The notes under the pieces are model-generated. The model was not told the origin of the DNA. It worked only from the letters and a program-made list of their open reading frames with translations, and ran no database searches. Below are positions 7,278 to 16,624 of a DNA stretch of 64,000 bases, in pieces; the first letter of the stretch is position 1; each line of letters begins with the position of its first letter. The stretch lies in assembly GCF_000735585.1 (NCBI RefSeq), contig NZ_JNNO01000034.1:186001-250000 (forward strand), given 5' to 3'. This DNA is from Devosia sp. LC5 (GTDB lineage Bacteria; Pseudomonadota; Alphaproteobacteria; Rhizobiales; Devosiaceae). Position numbers and translations under genes: made by a program.

Positions 7278-10200
7278 ATGAAGAAAATCGCTTTGGCCAT
7301 GGGGGCCCTCGCCCTGGCGCTCGCGGGTCTGGTGTTTCTGTTGCCCCTGGCAATCAACTCCAGCTCGCTGAGGGCGGCGCTTGCCGACCAATTGTCTCGC
7401 GCCTCCGGGGCACAGATTGCTCTCAACGGGCCGCTCCATTTTTCCGTGGTGCCCGACTTCGGCATTATCGTCGAAGACTTCGCCTATACGGCAGCAGACG
7501 GCTCCCTCGCGATGACGGCTGAGCGGTCCGTCGCATCGGTCGCTCCCCTGTCGCTTTTCTCCGGCCAGATCCAGATTACCGGGGTCGAGCTACGGAGCCC
7601 CCGCATTGTCCTGTCCGAAGGCGCCGGCAATACGGAGCCAGAACCAAAAGGGGCCGAGGCTGAGGACATATTCCGGGTGATTGCCGGATATTTGGAGAAG
7701 GTCTCGATCGATCACATCGTGGTCACCGACGGAGAGGTGTCGCAGGACCAGGCCGGGACAATCGCCTCCATTGCCAGCGGCATTGACATGCGCCTGTCCT
7801 TCCCCGGCATAGGCGTGCCTGCTTCGATTGCCGTTTCCGGCATCATGGACGGCAACAGGATGGAACTCGGCGCCGAGATCGGCTCACTGCGCGACCTGCT
7901 CGCCCGGCAACCTGCTACGTTCTCCATTTCGGCTAAGGCGTCGCAGCCGGTGCATCCGGCGCTCGCCGACGTCAAGGCATCGGGCAGTATTCAGCTGGCG
8001 GCGGACGGTAGCTACCGCGTTACCGGTGGTGAAATCGACAGCATCGGCCAGAAGATGCAGTTGGACGCGAGCTATGTCCCGGGCGAGCGGCCCATCGTCG
8101 TTGCACGCGTCAAGGCCGGAGTCCTCTCCTATGCGGATTTCCAGCCCACAGCGGAAGGTGAAGCGCCCGCTGCCACTGCCTCCGGCAATGCGCCGGCCAG
8201 CGGCCCCGACCTCTCGGCGCTGAAAGCGCTGGATGCCGATCTGGAACTACATGCCGAAGCCCTGCAGGTGGGTGACGCTGTCGCGCGCGACGTTGTCCTC
8301 GCCGCGCAGCTCCAGGATGGCCGCCTCGTCTCGACCGTGGACTCTGCCAGTATTGCTGGCGGCAGCCTGGTTGCAAGCATAGCCCTGGACGCCAATGCCA
8401 CCCCTTCCGTCGCCAGCGGCTCACTCAATCTGTCATCCATCGACATCGAACAGCTCACTGCGCTGATGGGCCAGCAATCGCCTCTGACGGGCGAAGTGTC
8501 CTCCGAGCTCCAATATGCCTTCAAGGGCCTGGATGGGACGGCAATTCGAAATTCACTCAACCTGCGCGGAACAGTTTCGCTCGCCGGCGGCAAAGTCGTT
8601 GTGCCCCAGCTTGCCTCCATTGCCGGCGAGGGCGCGGGTGTTGTTGATGCGCTGGAGGCGAACGTTCAGATCGAAGATATCCGCCAGCCACTCAGCGCTT
8701 CCGGATCGGCGCGCTGGAACGGCGAAGCCGTAAACTTTGCCACCTCGCTCACGCCGACCCAACTCCTGTGGGAGCAACCGAGCGCAGTGGTGCTCGACCT
8801 CAAGTCCGAACCCGTCAACGTAAGTTTCTCTGGCACGGTTGCGCCTTCCGGTCAGGTGAGTGGCAAAGCCGATATCGCAACACCATCATTGACTCGCGCA
8901 CTTGGCTGGCTGGGACAATCTGTTGGAAACCCACTGGGCCAGTTTGCTTTTTCGGGCGGCATCTCGGCAGGCGACAGCCAGTTCACCATGACCGATGCAA
9001 CAGTCCACCTTGATGACATTCGGGCCAATGGCTCGCTGTCCGTTGCGATGGCCGGCAAGCCGAGCATCACCGCATCCCTGTCGGTTGACACACTGGATCT
9101 CCGCACGCTGATCGGCGGCGGGTCACCTCCTGACGCGGCGGCATCCGGCCCTGCAGCTATCGACCTGTCCATGTTGCGGTTGTTCAATGCCGACATTCGG
9201 TTTGCAGCAAACCAGTTGGCCTATGGCGATGTGAAGGTGGGGCCGACCACGGCCACTCTGTCGGTCGCCGAGGGCGTTGCCAAGCTCAACATACCGCAGG
9301 CCGGCTTTTATGATGGCATTGTCACAGCTAACGTCACGGCCAATGGCGCCGGTAGTGTTCCGTCCATCGATCTCGTCGCAGCCATGGAAAACGTGCAGGC
9401 GCTGCCACTGCTGACGGACGCTGCCGGTTTCGGGCAGATTGAGGGACAACTCAAGGCGAGCGTCCAGGTGACCGGCGCGGGCGTCGATAGCCAGGCATTC
9501 GCCCGCTCGCTCAATGGTCCGGTCAATATCGTGGTGTCGAATGGGGCACTGCGGGGAATTGACGTTGCGGGCCTGGTTCGAAATGTGCGCTCCCTGATCA
9601 GCTCCGGCTATTCCCAGGACGCCAATGCCAAGACCGAGTTCTCCGAACTGTCCGTGGCCGTCAACATTGCCAATGGCGTAGCCAACGCGGAGACCATCCG
9701 TGTGCTCGGTCCGTTTGTCCGCATGAGTGGCGCAGGCAGCGTCGATCTGGCCGCCCAGACCATAGACATGCGCCTGGACCCGCGCGTAGTGGGTTCCCTG
9801 GAAGGACAAGGCGGCGACTTCGACGTCTCCGGCCTGGGGATGCCGATCATCATCAATGGACCGCTGTCCGGTCCCAGCATCTATCCTGACCTTTCCGCCA
9901 TTCTGGCCGACCCCAATCGGGCGCTGCAGGCGCTGTCACAGCTGGGCGTCGACGCCGGCGGCCTGACTGGCGGTGCTTCCGGCGTGATCGAAGGTCTCGG
10001 CGGCGCGCTTGGTGGCGAAACGGGCGGACTGAGCAATGAAGGTCTGACCAATGCAATCGGCCAGATGCTTGGCGGGCAAGGAATGCCCACTGATGCCAAC
10101 GCGCCACCAGGTGAGCAGACACTCCTGAACTCGGTTCTGGGCAGTGTCCTGGGGCAGCAGGCGCCGGGCTCTGCCGCGCCAACCGAGGTTGCGCCGCCCC

Positions 10201-10415
10201 CGACAGAGAATACTGCCGTTCCTGCGCAGCAGCCGGTGAATATCTTGCTTCCCAGGCCCGATCCAAGGGGCCCGGTATCTTCGGTTCCCCCGACGCCAAC
10301 GCCATCGACGCCAGCGGGCCAGGTGACTGACCTTATGGGGCCGCAAGTTACACCGCCGACGGATGACCTTGGACAAGATGTGATCGAAGGGCTGATCAAT
10401 CAGCTGGGTATGTAA
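7278..10415 (+). CDS. AsmA-family envelope protein
   Basis: This 1045-aa protein has one N-terminal membrane segment (about residues 4-27) followed by a large periplasmic region of AsmA-type beta-rich repeats. Family features include the N-terminal ISGPLHF-like stretch (ALNGPLHFSVVP). In the C-terminal AsmA_2 part, a block runs from GALRGIDVAGLVRNVRSL through GAGSVDLAAQTIDMRLDPRV. A Pro-rich, low-complexity tail (from about residue 940) follows. AsmA-family proteins span the envelope and are linked to outer-membrane assembly and phospholipid transport. It is preceded by GCCGGAGG and stands alone. Its last codons overlap the remnant of a convergent DUF3800 gene. Confidence 0.85.
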   Translation: MKKIALAMGALALALAGLVFLLPLAINSSSLRAALADQLSRASGAQIALNGPLHFSVVPDFGIIVEDFAYTAADGSLAMTAERSVASVAPLSLFSGQIQITGVELRSPRIVLSEGAGNTEPEPKGAEAEDIFRVIAGYLEKVSIDHIVVTDGEVSQDQAGTIASIASGIDMRLSFPGIGVPASIAVSGIMDGNRMELGAEIGSLRDLLARQPATFSISAKASQPVHPALADVKASGSIQLAADGSYRVTGGEIDSIGQKMQLDASYVPGERPIVVARVKAGVLSYADFQPTAEGEAPAATASGNAPASGPDLSALKALDADLELHAEALQVGDAVARDVVLAAQLQDGRLVSTVDSASIAGGSLVASIALDANATPSVASGSLNLSSIDIEQLTALMGQQSPLTGEVSSELQYAFKGLDGTAIRNSLNLRGTVSLAGGKVVVPQLASIAGEGAGVVDALEANVQIEDIRQPLSASGSARWNGEAVNFATSLTPTQLLWEQPSAVVLDLKSEPVNVSFSGTVAPSGQVSGKADIATPSLTRALGWLGQSVGNPLGQFAFSGGISAGDSQFTMTDATVHLDDIRANGSLSVAMAGKPSITASLSVDTLDLRTLIGGGSPPDAAASGPAAIDLSMLRLFNADIRFAANQLAYGDVKVGPTTATLSVAEGVAKLNIPQAGFYDGIVTANVTANGAGSVPSIDLVAAMENVQALPLLTDAAGFGQIEGQLKASVQVTGAGVDSQAFARSLNGPVNIVVSNGALRGIDVAGLVRNVRSLISSGYSQDANAKTEFSELSVAVNIANGVANAETIRVLGPFVRMSGAGSVDLAAQTIDMRLDPRVVGSLEGQGGDFDVSGLGMPIIINGPLSGPSIYPDLSAILADPNRALQALSQLGVDAGGLTGGASGVIEGLGGALGGETGGLSNEGLTNAIGQMLGGQGMPTDANAPPGEQTLLNSVLGSVLGQQAPGSAAPTEVAPPPTENTAVPAQQPVNILLPRPDPRGPVSSVPPTPTPSTPAGQVTDLMGPQVTPPTDDLGQDVIEGLINQLGM

Positions 10416-10790
10416 GGAAATCGCGCGCGCAGGGTCGGGCTCATACCGTCGCCTGGATTGTCGGGATCGTGGTATTTCTGGACGTGACGCTGCCTATCAA
10501 TGGCAGCTGCAAGGAGCGTGACCGGCGCCTGTTCGACGACATAATTCACGGTTGCCATGAAGCGGTCGCGCACGGCCTGATTAAGCAGAATGGAAAAGTC
10601 ACCGGACGACTTCCGGATCTCGCGGCTATGTAGAGCACGCCGTCATGGCCCCAGAACTCGAACTTGAGGGTCGGTACAGCGGCACCATGGCCGTTCGGCA
10701 GGCCTCTTTCTCGAAGATGCAGAAGGTGAGTACAAACACCGGATTCTGCTGGTGTCGGAGTTTCCAGACCTGTGCTGCAAGAAGACTTTG
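10400..10790 (-). pseudogene. Decayed DUF3800-family gene with several frameshifts
   Basis: Reading the minus strand in changing frames gives successive DUF3800 landmarks: NPVFVLTFCIFEKEA, then LKFEFWGHDGVL in a second frame, then HSREIRKSSGDFSILLNQ and VTLLAAAIDRQRHVQKYHDP in a third. DUF3800 proteins are small RNase H-like proteins, often near mobile elements. At least two frame changes, a missing N-terminal DESG segment and a premature TGA (10400-10402) show that the gene is dead. Its 3' end runs into the asmA-like gene. The identification rests on recalled family motifs. Confidence 0.7.
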
Positions 10791-10854
10791 CGCTTGCATT
10801 CCGCAATTTTGACTGGCGCGGTTTCGACGTCCGCGCCAGCCCGATGGTCCGGAA

Positions 10855-11118
10855 CTAGTCGACCAAGGCGGTCATCAGCGTGTCGACAATTTCATTGCCA
10901 GCGCGCTCGCGCACCATGTCGACCACGTCCATGGTCTTGTCCTGGAACTGCGCCAGTTCCTCGGGCGTCAGGTCGATGATGGTCATGTGGGTTTCCAGCT
11001 CGGCGCGCTGGCTCAGGATGTGCCCATAGGGGTTCTCCTGCGCATCCACCACGCCTTGCTGCAGTGCGCCATAGAGCTCGGTGAAGGCGATCGGGGTCGG
11101 CGACGCGCCCAGGTCACG
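10855..11118 (-). pseudogene. Fragment of a TRAP-transporter DctP-like binding protein
   Basis: The minus strand encodes RDLGASPTPIAFTELYGALQ followed by QGVVDAQENPYGHILSQ. This is the characteristic ligand-pocket region of DctP-family TRAP solute-binding proteins. A family-like C-terminus (LTPEELAQFQDKTMDVVDM) follows directly. The roughly 50 residues normally between these blocks are missing, and the N-terminal two thirds are absent, being replaced beyond 11118 by sequence of another gene on the opposite strand. This is an internally deleted, truncated relic with no neighbouring DctQ or DctM genes. Confidence 0.6.
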
Positions 11119-11123
11119 GCGCC

Positions 11124-11363
11124 ATGCGCGCCATCCGCACCCGGTTGGGCGTCATTCCGCCCGGCCTGCTCGCGGGCACCTTCGCCTATTCCGCCATTAT
11201 CGAGTATCTGCCCAATCCGGTCTTTGTCATTCGCCAGGATGAGCGCGGCCTGGCCGAACAGGCCTTTGAAACCCTTGTGCAGGCCATGCGTGGAGAGAGG
11301 CCGGCCGAGCAGGTGCAATTCGTTGCGACCAATCTGGTCTCCTATCAGGTTCCAGGGTTTTAG
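11124..11363 (+). pseudogene. C-terminal fragment resembling a LacI-family regulator
   Basis: The 79-residue frame reads like the end of a LacI-type ligand-binding domain: an ALRAIRxxGxxIP-like start, then VFVIRQDERGLAEQAFETL, corresponding to the usual TTVxQPxxEMGxxA block near the C-terminus. No DNA-binding domain precedes it. It starts within a few bases of the opposite-strand DctP fragment, so both look cut at one junction near 11120. The assignment is tentative. Confidence 0.4.
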
Positions 11364-11533
11364 GAATGTCCCAGGTGTTGGTGGTCCCAGGGCCATCCGC
11401 AACTGGACGCCGCGTCTGTCCTGCACGAACGGCACGCCGCGAGCATCATGCATGACTGCAGCGTGCGACCTGCGATTCTGTGAGCGAAGGCCCGGGACTT
11501 GCGGGCATCGCTTGGGACCCACATATTGAGTCC

Positions 11534-12253
11534 ATGGCGAAAACAGGTCCAATATCGCGAGAAATACCCAGGTTACCCGATAAGGGCAGGGTCAGCGGCG
11601 ACATTGCCGACTTTGTCAAAAAGGTCGGCGCAATGGGGCGTCCAAAAGCTGCACGGGATGGGCGGCTATTGTTCGCGCTGGACGCCACGATGAGCCGTCA
11701 ACCGACATGGGATCTGGCCTGTTCGTTACAGGCCGAGATGTTTCGCGCCATTCCCAGATCAAGTGCTTTGCAGGTGCAACTATTATATTTTCGGGGCTTT
11801 GGCGAATGCCGGGCCAGCAAATGGGTGCTTGATGGCGGTGCCTTGGCCAAGCTCATGAGCGGCATCGACTGTCGCGGAGGGCATACGCAGATTTCCAAAG
11901 TCTTTGCTCACGCTAGAGCTGAGCACGCCAAACGACGGATCAATGCTGTAATTTATGTGGGCGACGCCATTGAGGAAAATGTCGACGCTTTGTCCGAAAT
12001 GGCTGGGCAGCTTGGCCTGCTGAATCTACCCCTGTTTGTCTTCCAGGAGGGCCAGGACGCTCGGGTCGAGGCAGCATTTCGCGACTTCGCGCGACTAAGC
12101 AAGGGCGCATATGCCCGGTTCAATGCCTCGGCGCCGCAGGAATTGGCAGCCCTGCTCAAGGCGGCAGCCGCCTACGCCAGCGGCGGCAAGGACCTGCTGG
12201 AACTGCAAATCAGTGGCCAGGCGCGGGCGCTGCTGGCCCAGTTGCCGCCGTGA
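11534..12253 (+). CDS. VWA-domain protein paired with a J-domain protein
   Basis: The start chosen is ATG 11534; GTG 11480 in the same frame would add 18 residues that overlap the scar region. The 239-aa product has a von Willebrand A-like fold with a modified metal site, D50-A-T-M-S54, in [16 protein letters not shown]. It also has conserved blocks [27 protein letters not shown] and [11 protein letters not shown] recognise it as the VWA protein typically found directly before a membrane-anchored J-domain protein in alphaproteobacteria; the function is not known to me. It overlaps the next gene by 4 bp (GTGA), so the pair is translationally coupled. Confidence 0.75.
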   Translation: MAKTGPISREIPRLPDKGRVSGDIADFVKKVGAMGRPKAARDGRLLFALDATMSRQPTWDLACSLQAEMFRAIPRSSALQVQLLYFRGFGECRASKWVLDGGALAKLMSGIDCRGGHTQISKVFAHARAEHAKRRINAVIYVGDAIEENVDALSEMAGQLGLLNLPLFVFQEGQDARVEAAFRDFARLSKGAYARFNASAPQELAALLKAAAAYASGGKDLLELQISGQARALLAQLPP

Positions 12254-12954
12254 CCTACGTCTTCATTGGCGGGCTGGTACTCCTGGCCGCCCTTGCGGCA
12301 TATAATTATCTGCTCAAGATCGAGCGTCGGAAATTAATGCAAGTGCTGCGTTGGCTGGTCGGCGGGCTTGGCATTCTGATTGCTCTAGGCCTGCTGTTTG
12401 CCCGGCGGTTCGATATCGCTCTTTTTATCGGTGCGGCTGCCTTTGCGGTGTTGCGCACCGGAAGGCTGGGACCGATTTCATTCGAGGGACCGGTGGGGGA
12501 GGCTAGCCATATCTCAAAGGTCCAGAGCTATAGTTTCGTCATGGAGCTGGATCACGATACCGGCGCGGTTTCTGGTCGCGTGCTGAATGGTCAGTTCGCG
12601 GGCATGGACCTAATGGACTTGGGCGAGATGGATACCCGGCTCCTGCTGGCCGAAGTAGAAAACGACCCCGACAGCATTAGCCTTTTAGAGAGCTGGCTCG
12701 ACGCCAATCGCAGTGGTTGGCGGGAACATTTCGCTGACCAGGACGGGAGCGAAAATCCGGACACCGGGACGCGAGGCGATCCCGTCGCTGAGGCCTATGA
12801 AGTTCTTGGCCTAAAACCCGGCGCGAGCCGCACCGAGATTCGAACTGCCCATCGCAAATTGATGAAGGCAATGCATCCCGATCACGGTGGCTCAAGCTAC
12901 CTCGCCGCCAAAATCAACCAGGCGCGTGATCTTCTGCTCAAACAGGCCGGCTAA
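12250..12954 (+). CDS. Membrane-anchored J-domain (DnaJ-like) protein
   Basis: This 234-aa protein has three N-terminal hydrophobic segments (about residues 3-20, 36-50, 55-68). It ends in a J domain (about 170-234) with the diagnostic HPD at 209-211 in [12 protein letters not shown] domains stimulate Hsp70/DnaK ATPase activity; anchoring suggests local recruitment of DnaK at the inner membrane. The start is GTG 12250, overlapping the VWA gene stop. The pairing suggests the VWA protein and J protein act together, but no target is evident from neighbours. Confidence 0.82.
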   Translation: MTYVFIGGLVLLAALAAYNYLLKIERRKLMQVLRWLVGGLGILIALGLLFARRFDIALFIGAAAFAVLRTGRLGPISFEGPVGEASHISKVQSYSFVMELDHDTGAVSGRVLNGQFAGMDLMDLGEMDTRLLLAEVENDPDSISLLESWLDANRSGWREHFADQDGSENPDTGTRGDPVAEAYEVLGLKPGASRTEIRTAHRKLMKAMHPDHGGSSYLAAKINQARDLLLKQAG

Positions 12955-13184
12955 TCTAACCCGAATTCCACTGATCTATCCCTGGAAAGCTCCCGCAGAG
13001 CTCATTCTGCACGCCTCGGGCGAAGCGGCTCATGGCGCGCCAATAGCGGACCCAAACTCTTCGTTGGACAACCCAGCAGTTGGGTTTCGCCATTCACATT
13101 GTCGGATTTCTTCAATCGACGGCGATGCGCTGGGGCTAGAACGGACGACATCAACCCGGCGCCACGCCAACAAGGAGAATGTCG

Positions 13185-14024
13185 ATGTCCATCCTGAGCA
13201 TCACCGCGAAATCCGCATCTGCCGCCCTCGCCTTCGCCATGTTCACCGGCGTTTCCCTTGCGGCGGAAACGGTTGTTGACCTGCCCAACGGGATCAAGGG
13301 CACGCTTGCCGTGCCCGATACCGGCGCTACCGGCCCCGCCGTCGTCATGCTGCACGGCTTTGGCAGTTCGCGCGACGAAGTGGGTGGCCTCTTCGCCCAA
13401 CAGGCGGCAGCGCTTGCCGCCGAAGGCATCGCGTCCCTGCGGATCGACTTCCGCGGCTATGGCGAGAGCGCCGGCGACATGGCCGATACCACGATCGAAG
13501 GATTGGTGGCGGATGCCGCCGACGCCCGCACCTATCTTGCCGGCATTGATGGCGTAGACCCGACCCGCATCGGGGTTGTCGGCTATAGCTTCGGCGCGGC
13601 CGTCGCCATGCTGGAACCGGACGCGTTCAAATCGGTCGTGGTTTGGGGGCAGATGGGGGACCTCCAGGCCGAATTCCACGAATTCCTCGGCCAGGAGTTC
13701 TACGACAAGGCGGCAGCAGAAGGCGTGGCCAGCGTCGATCTCGGCTGGCGCGTGGTGACGCTCAAGCAGACCTTCTTCGAGAGCCTCGCCAGGCACGATC
13801 TGGCTGCCCGCTTCGCCGGTTATACTGGTCCGTTCCTGACCATCGCCGGTGACGCCGATCCTGCTGCGGGCTATTTCGAGCAATATCTCGGGCTCGCTGC
13901 TGGACAGGCCGAAGCCGTGACCATCGAGGGCGCCGATCACATGCTGGGCGTCTTCAGCGAACAGCCCGGGATCGGCCAGCAGGTCATCGACAAGACCACC
14001 GCCTGGCTGCGCGAGGCACTCTAG
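13185..14024 (+). CDS. Secreted alpha/beta hydrolase
   Basis: An AAGGAG site at 13172-13177 favours ATG 13185 over ATG 13179, which is only 1 bp away from it. The 279-aa product begins with a signal peptide ending near SLAAE (residue 28). The hydrolase core has HGFGSS (oxyanion region), nucleophile S135 in GYSFG, an acid in the GDADPAAG block, and the histidine in GADHMLG. This is a serine esterase/peptidase-like fold acting in the periplasm; the substrate is unknown. It converges with and overlaps the cupin gene by 4 bp. Confidence 0.82.
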   Translation: MSILSITAKSASAALAFAMFTGVSLAAETVVDLPNGIKGTLAVPDTGATGPAVVMLHGFGSSRDEVGGLFAQQAAALAAEGIASLRIDFRGYGESAGDMADTTIEGLVADAADARTYLAGIDGVDPTRIGVVGYSFGAAVAMLEPDAFKSVVVWGQMGDLQAEFHEFLGQEFYDKAAAEGVASVDLGWRVVTLKQTFFESLARHDLAARFAGYTGPFLTIAGDADPAAGYFEQYLGLAAGQAEAVTIEGADHMLGVFSEQPGIGQQVIDKTTAWLREAL

Positions 14025-14458
14025 TTATTTTGGTCAGGCTCGCCGCCGGTTTCCCGCGCAATGATGCGGAAGTCGGGGAGTTCCCTCAGCGCGCGTTCGG
14101 GACCGGCCGGCGAATAGACGACGAAAAGCTGCATGACGCCGCTGCCAGTGTTCCTGGTGGAGTGGAAGCGGCTTTCAGGCACGTAGACGGTGCAGCCGGG
14201 CCGAACCTGGGCAACGATGGGATTGCCAAGCTCATCTTCCACCATCTGCTCGCCTTCGCCCGCTATGACGAAAATGATCTCTTCTGCCCCCGGATGGTTG
14301 TGGCGCGTGTGCCCCTGGCCGCTGGGCAGGTTTACAACGCCGCCCGAGAAGCGTGACGCTTCATTGATCTCCGGGCCGACCGTCAGCGACAGCTGCCCCC
14401 AATCGAAACCAAAGGCATCGACGTCCCTGGGGTAGACGAAGTAATTCGGCTTGGTCAT
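14021..14458 (-). CDS. Cupin-domain protein
   Basis: This 145-aa single cupin has the metal-binding motif H53-x-H55-x3-E59/E60 in RHNHPGAEE and a second-motif histidine, H99, in ESRFHSTRN. The fold binds a divalent metal and may be an isomerase, dioxygenase or sensor; nothing here decides. It is the first of three minus-strand genes from the right (PEP-hydrolase-like 15 bp away, Tm-1-like next), so it is probably co-transcribed as the last gene of that operon. Good GGAGGATC Shine-Dalgarno site. Confidence 0.8.
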   Translation of the reverse strand: MTKPNYFVYPRDVDAFGFDWGQLSLTVGPEINEASRFSGGVVNLPSGQGHTRHNHPGAEEIIFVIAGEGEQMVEDELGNPIVAQVRPGCTVYVPESRFHSTRNTGSGVMQLFVVYSPAGPERALRELPDFRIIARETGGEPDQNN

Positions 14459-14473
14459 GGGTGATCCTCCCGT

Positions 14474-15316
14474 TCAGGCCAGCGTTCCAGTTCGCAGGTT
14501 CTTGAAGGCCTCTGCCTGCGCCTTTATTGCGGTTTCCGCTGGCAGGCGCTCCATCGAACTAGCGCCATAGAAGCCGTTGCATGTCGGGCAGCGTTCCAGG
14601 ATGTAGCGGGCGTCCTCCGGCGTCGCGATCGGACCACCGTGGCACAGCACGATGATGTCGCTGCGCGCCCTGCGTGCTGCATCGGCGATAGCCTGGATCT
14701 CGCCGACGCAATCGTCGAGCGACTTCGCCGAAGTTGCGCCGATGCTGCCGCCGGTGGTCACGCCCATATGCGCCACAATGATGTCGGCGCCGGCATCGGC
14801 CATCGCCGTGGCCTCGGCAGGGTTGAACACATAGGGCGTGGTCAGCAGGTCGAGTTTGTGCGCTTCGGCAATCATGTCGACTTCGAGCTGGTAGCTCATC
14901 CCGGTTTCTTCAAAACTCTGCCGCATCACGCCGTCGAACAGGCCAATAGTGGGAAAGTTCTGAACGCCCGAGAAACCCATTTCCTTGAGTTCGGCGAGGA
15001 AGCGGGGAATCTGGATGAACGGGTCGGTGCCATTGACGCCCGCAAGCACCGGAGTGGTCTTGACGACCGGCAGCACCTCGACCGCCATCTCTTTGACAAT
15101 CTCATTGGCATTGCCATAGGCGAGCAGTCCGGCGGCGGAGCCCCGGCCGGCCATGCGATAACGGCCCGAATTGTAGATGATGATGAGATCGATGCCACCG
15201 GCTTCTTCCGCCTTGGCGGAAATGCCGGTTCCCGCGCCACCACCGATAATGGGCACGCCTGCCGCGATCATGGAACGGAACTTGGCAAGGATGGTCGTGC
15301 GGTCGATGACGGGCAT
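14474..15316 (-). CDS. Phosphoenolpyruvate hydrolase-like TIM-barrel protein
   Basis: The 280-aa product (start ATG 15316; a longer upstream frame overlaps the previous gene) begins [20 protein letters not shown] and has [40 protein letters not shown] and [16 protein letters not shown]. These are hallmarks of the PEP-hydrolase-like family, which in other genomes is encoded next to, or fused with, Tm-1-like proteins, as here. The enzymatic role in vivo is poorly defined, but the TIM barrel and Gly-rich phosphate-binding loops suggest a phosphorylated substrate. It is 10 bp after the Tm-1-like gene and probably forms a complex with its product. Confidence 0.82.
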   Translation of the reverse strand: MPVIDRTTILAKFRSMIAAGVPIIGGGAGTGISAKAEEAGGIDLIIIYNSGRYRMAGRGSAAGLLAYGNANEIVKEMAVEVLPVVKTTPVLAGVNGTDPFIQIPRFLAELKEMGFSGVQNFPTIGLFDGVMRQSFEETGMSYQLEVDMIAEAHKLDLLTTPYVFNPAEATAMADAGADIIVAHMGVTTGGSIGATSAKSLDDCVGEIQAIADAARRARSDIIVLCHGGPIATPEDARYILERCPTCNGFYGASSMERLPAETAIKAQAEAFKNLRTGTLA

Positions 15317-15326
15317 AAAGGCTCTC

Positions 15327-16523
15327 TTAGTTGGAGGAAATTTCGCGGAACGAGCGAACGGCCGCATCGGCGAATTCAGGGGCGTTGATATGGAAGGGCA
15401 GACGCGTAACGCGGCGCGTCGCTGTGGGGTACACGGTCTGCTCCAGCGCGTCGAACAGGGCCGCGTCCGCCGCCGGGTCCCAGAACGCGCCGCCTTCGAT
15501 ATCGAGCGCCGACACGCCATTCTGGGGTAACAGCATATGCACCGGGCCCTGGCATTGGTTCAGCCTGCCGCCAATCCAGCGGCCGATCTCGGCATTCTCT
15601 TCTGCAGTCGTGCGCATCAGCGTGACGTTGGGATTGTGCCGGTAGATATGCCGGCCGGCATAACGGGCCGGTATTGTCTCGGGCGCCCAGAAATTGATCA
15701 TGTCCACGGCCCCGACCGACATGACGCAGGGCAGGCCGGTGCGGGCAATGGCACCGAACCGGTCCTCGGTCGCCGGCAGCACGCCGCCGAACAGCAGGTC
15801 GCAGACCTCGGTTGTGGTAATGTCCAGCATGCCGTGTAGCAGGCCGCTATCGGCGAGCTTTTCCGCGGTGCGCCCGCCCGTGCCGGTGGCATGAAAGATC
15901 AGGCAGTCATAGTCGCTCCGAAGCTGGGCCGCGATCGCAGTGACGCAGGGCGTGGTAACGCCGAACATCGTGAGCCCCAAAGCCGGCTTGTCCTGCGCTT
16001 TCGCAGCCGGGTGGGCCACCATCGCCGCGATTGCCTGGCCCGCATTGTTGAGAATGCTGCGGCTCAATCGGTTGAGGCCTGCCATGTCCGTGATGGCAGG
16101 CATCATGACGATGTCCGATACGTCCACAAAACCCGAAACGTCGCCCGATGCGAGCGTCGATACCATTATCTTTGGAATGCCCAATGGCAATTGCCGCATA
16201 CCCTGCGTCACGATCGATGTTCCGCCGCCGCCGCCGATACCCACTATGCCGGCAATGTCGGCGCGGCCCGCCACATAGCGGGCGAAAGCCTGGCCCATGG
16301 CCGCAACGGCACTGCCGCGATCTTCACCGCCCAAAACGGCGGTCATGCCCTGCGGATGGGCGGCGGCGACGGTCGCCGCGGCAACATCGACTGCGATGGC
16401 TGGAGCCCGCGTGCCGACATCGACGAGCAGTGCCTGTCCGCCTGCACAGCGCACGCACGTTGCCAGATAGGATAGCTCCTCGCCTTTCGTGTCGGCGGTG
16501 CCAACCACCAGGATATGGCCCAT
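15327..16523 (-). CDS. Tm-1-like ATP-binding protein (UPF0261)
   Basis: The start is ATG 16523 behind GGGGGAA; the frame extends upstream without a better start. The 398-aa product begins [20 protein letters not shown] and contains [20 protein letters not shown] and [20 protein letters not shown], typical of the UPF0261/Tm-1-like family named after the tomato Tm-1 virus-resistance protein. The family's bacterial function is unknown. It is the first gene of the operon with the PEP-hydrolase-like and cupin genes, divergent from the TetR gene across about 100 bp that holds a palindrome. Confidence 0.85.
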   Translation of the reverse strand: MGHILVVGTADTKGEELSYLATCVRCAGGQALLVDVGTRAPAIAVDVAAATVAAAHPQGMTAVLGGEDRGSAVAAMGQAFARYVAGRADIAGIVGIGGGGGTSIVTQGMRQLPLGIPKIMVSTLASGDVSGFVDVSDIVMMPAITDMAGLNRLSRSILNNAGQAIAAMVAHPAAKAQDKPALGLTMFGVTTPCVTAIAAQLRSDYDCLIFHATGTGGRTAEKLADSGLLHGMLDITTTEVCDLLFGGVLPATEDRFGAIARTGLPCVMSVGAVDMINFWAPETIPARYAGRHIYRHNPNVTLMRTTAEENAEIGRWIGGRLNQCQGPVHMLLPQNGVSALDIEGGAFWDPAADAALFDALEQTVYPTATRRVTRLPFHINAPEFADAAVRSFREISSN

Positions 16524-16600
16524 TCGTTCCCCCGCCCTGGCCCTCTTGATGGAGCATTGTGCCGTAATTGTTCCGGCACGTTTTCGGCTATTGCTCAAAA

Positions 16601-16620
16601 ATGAGATACGTGTATCATAT
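16601..16620. promoter_or_regulatory. Candidate TetR operator (inverted repeat)
   Basis: ATGAGATAC-GT-GTATCATAT: GATAC and GTATC are a perfect 5-bp inverted pair with a 2-bp centre, and the extended 9-bp arms match at 7 of 9 positions. It sits between the divergent Tm-1-like and TetR genes and covers the ATG that would give a longer TetR protein. Size and position suit autoregulation by the TetR protein. Confidence 0.5.
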
Positions 16621-16624
16621 TGGT

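Noticed and set aside
11013-11552. A 179-aa minus-strand frame across the graveyard
   Set aside because: It is out of frame with the DctP-like fragment in the overlap and shows no family resemblance elsewhere.
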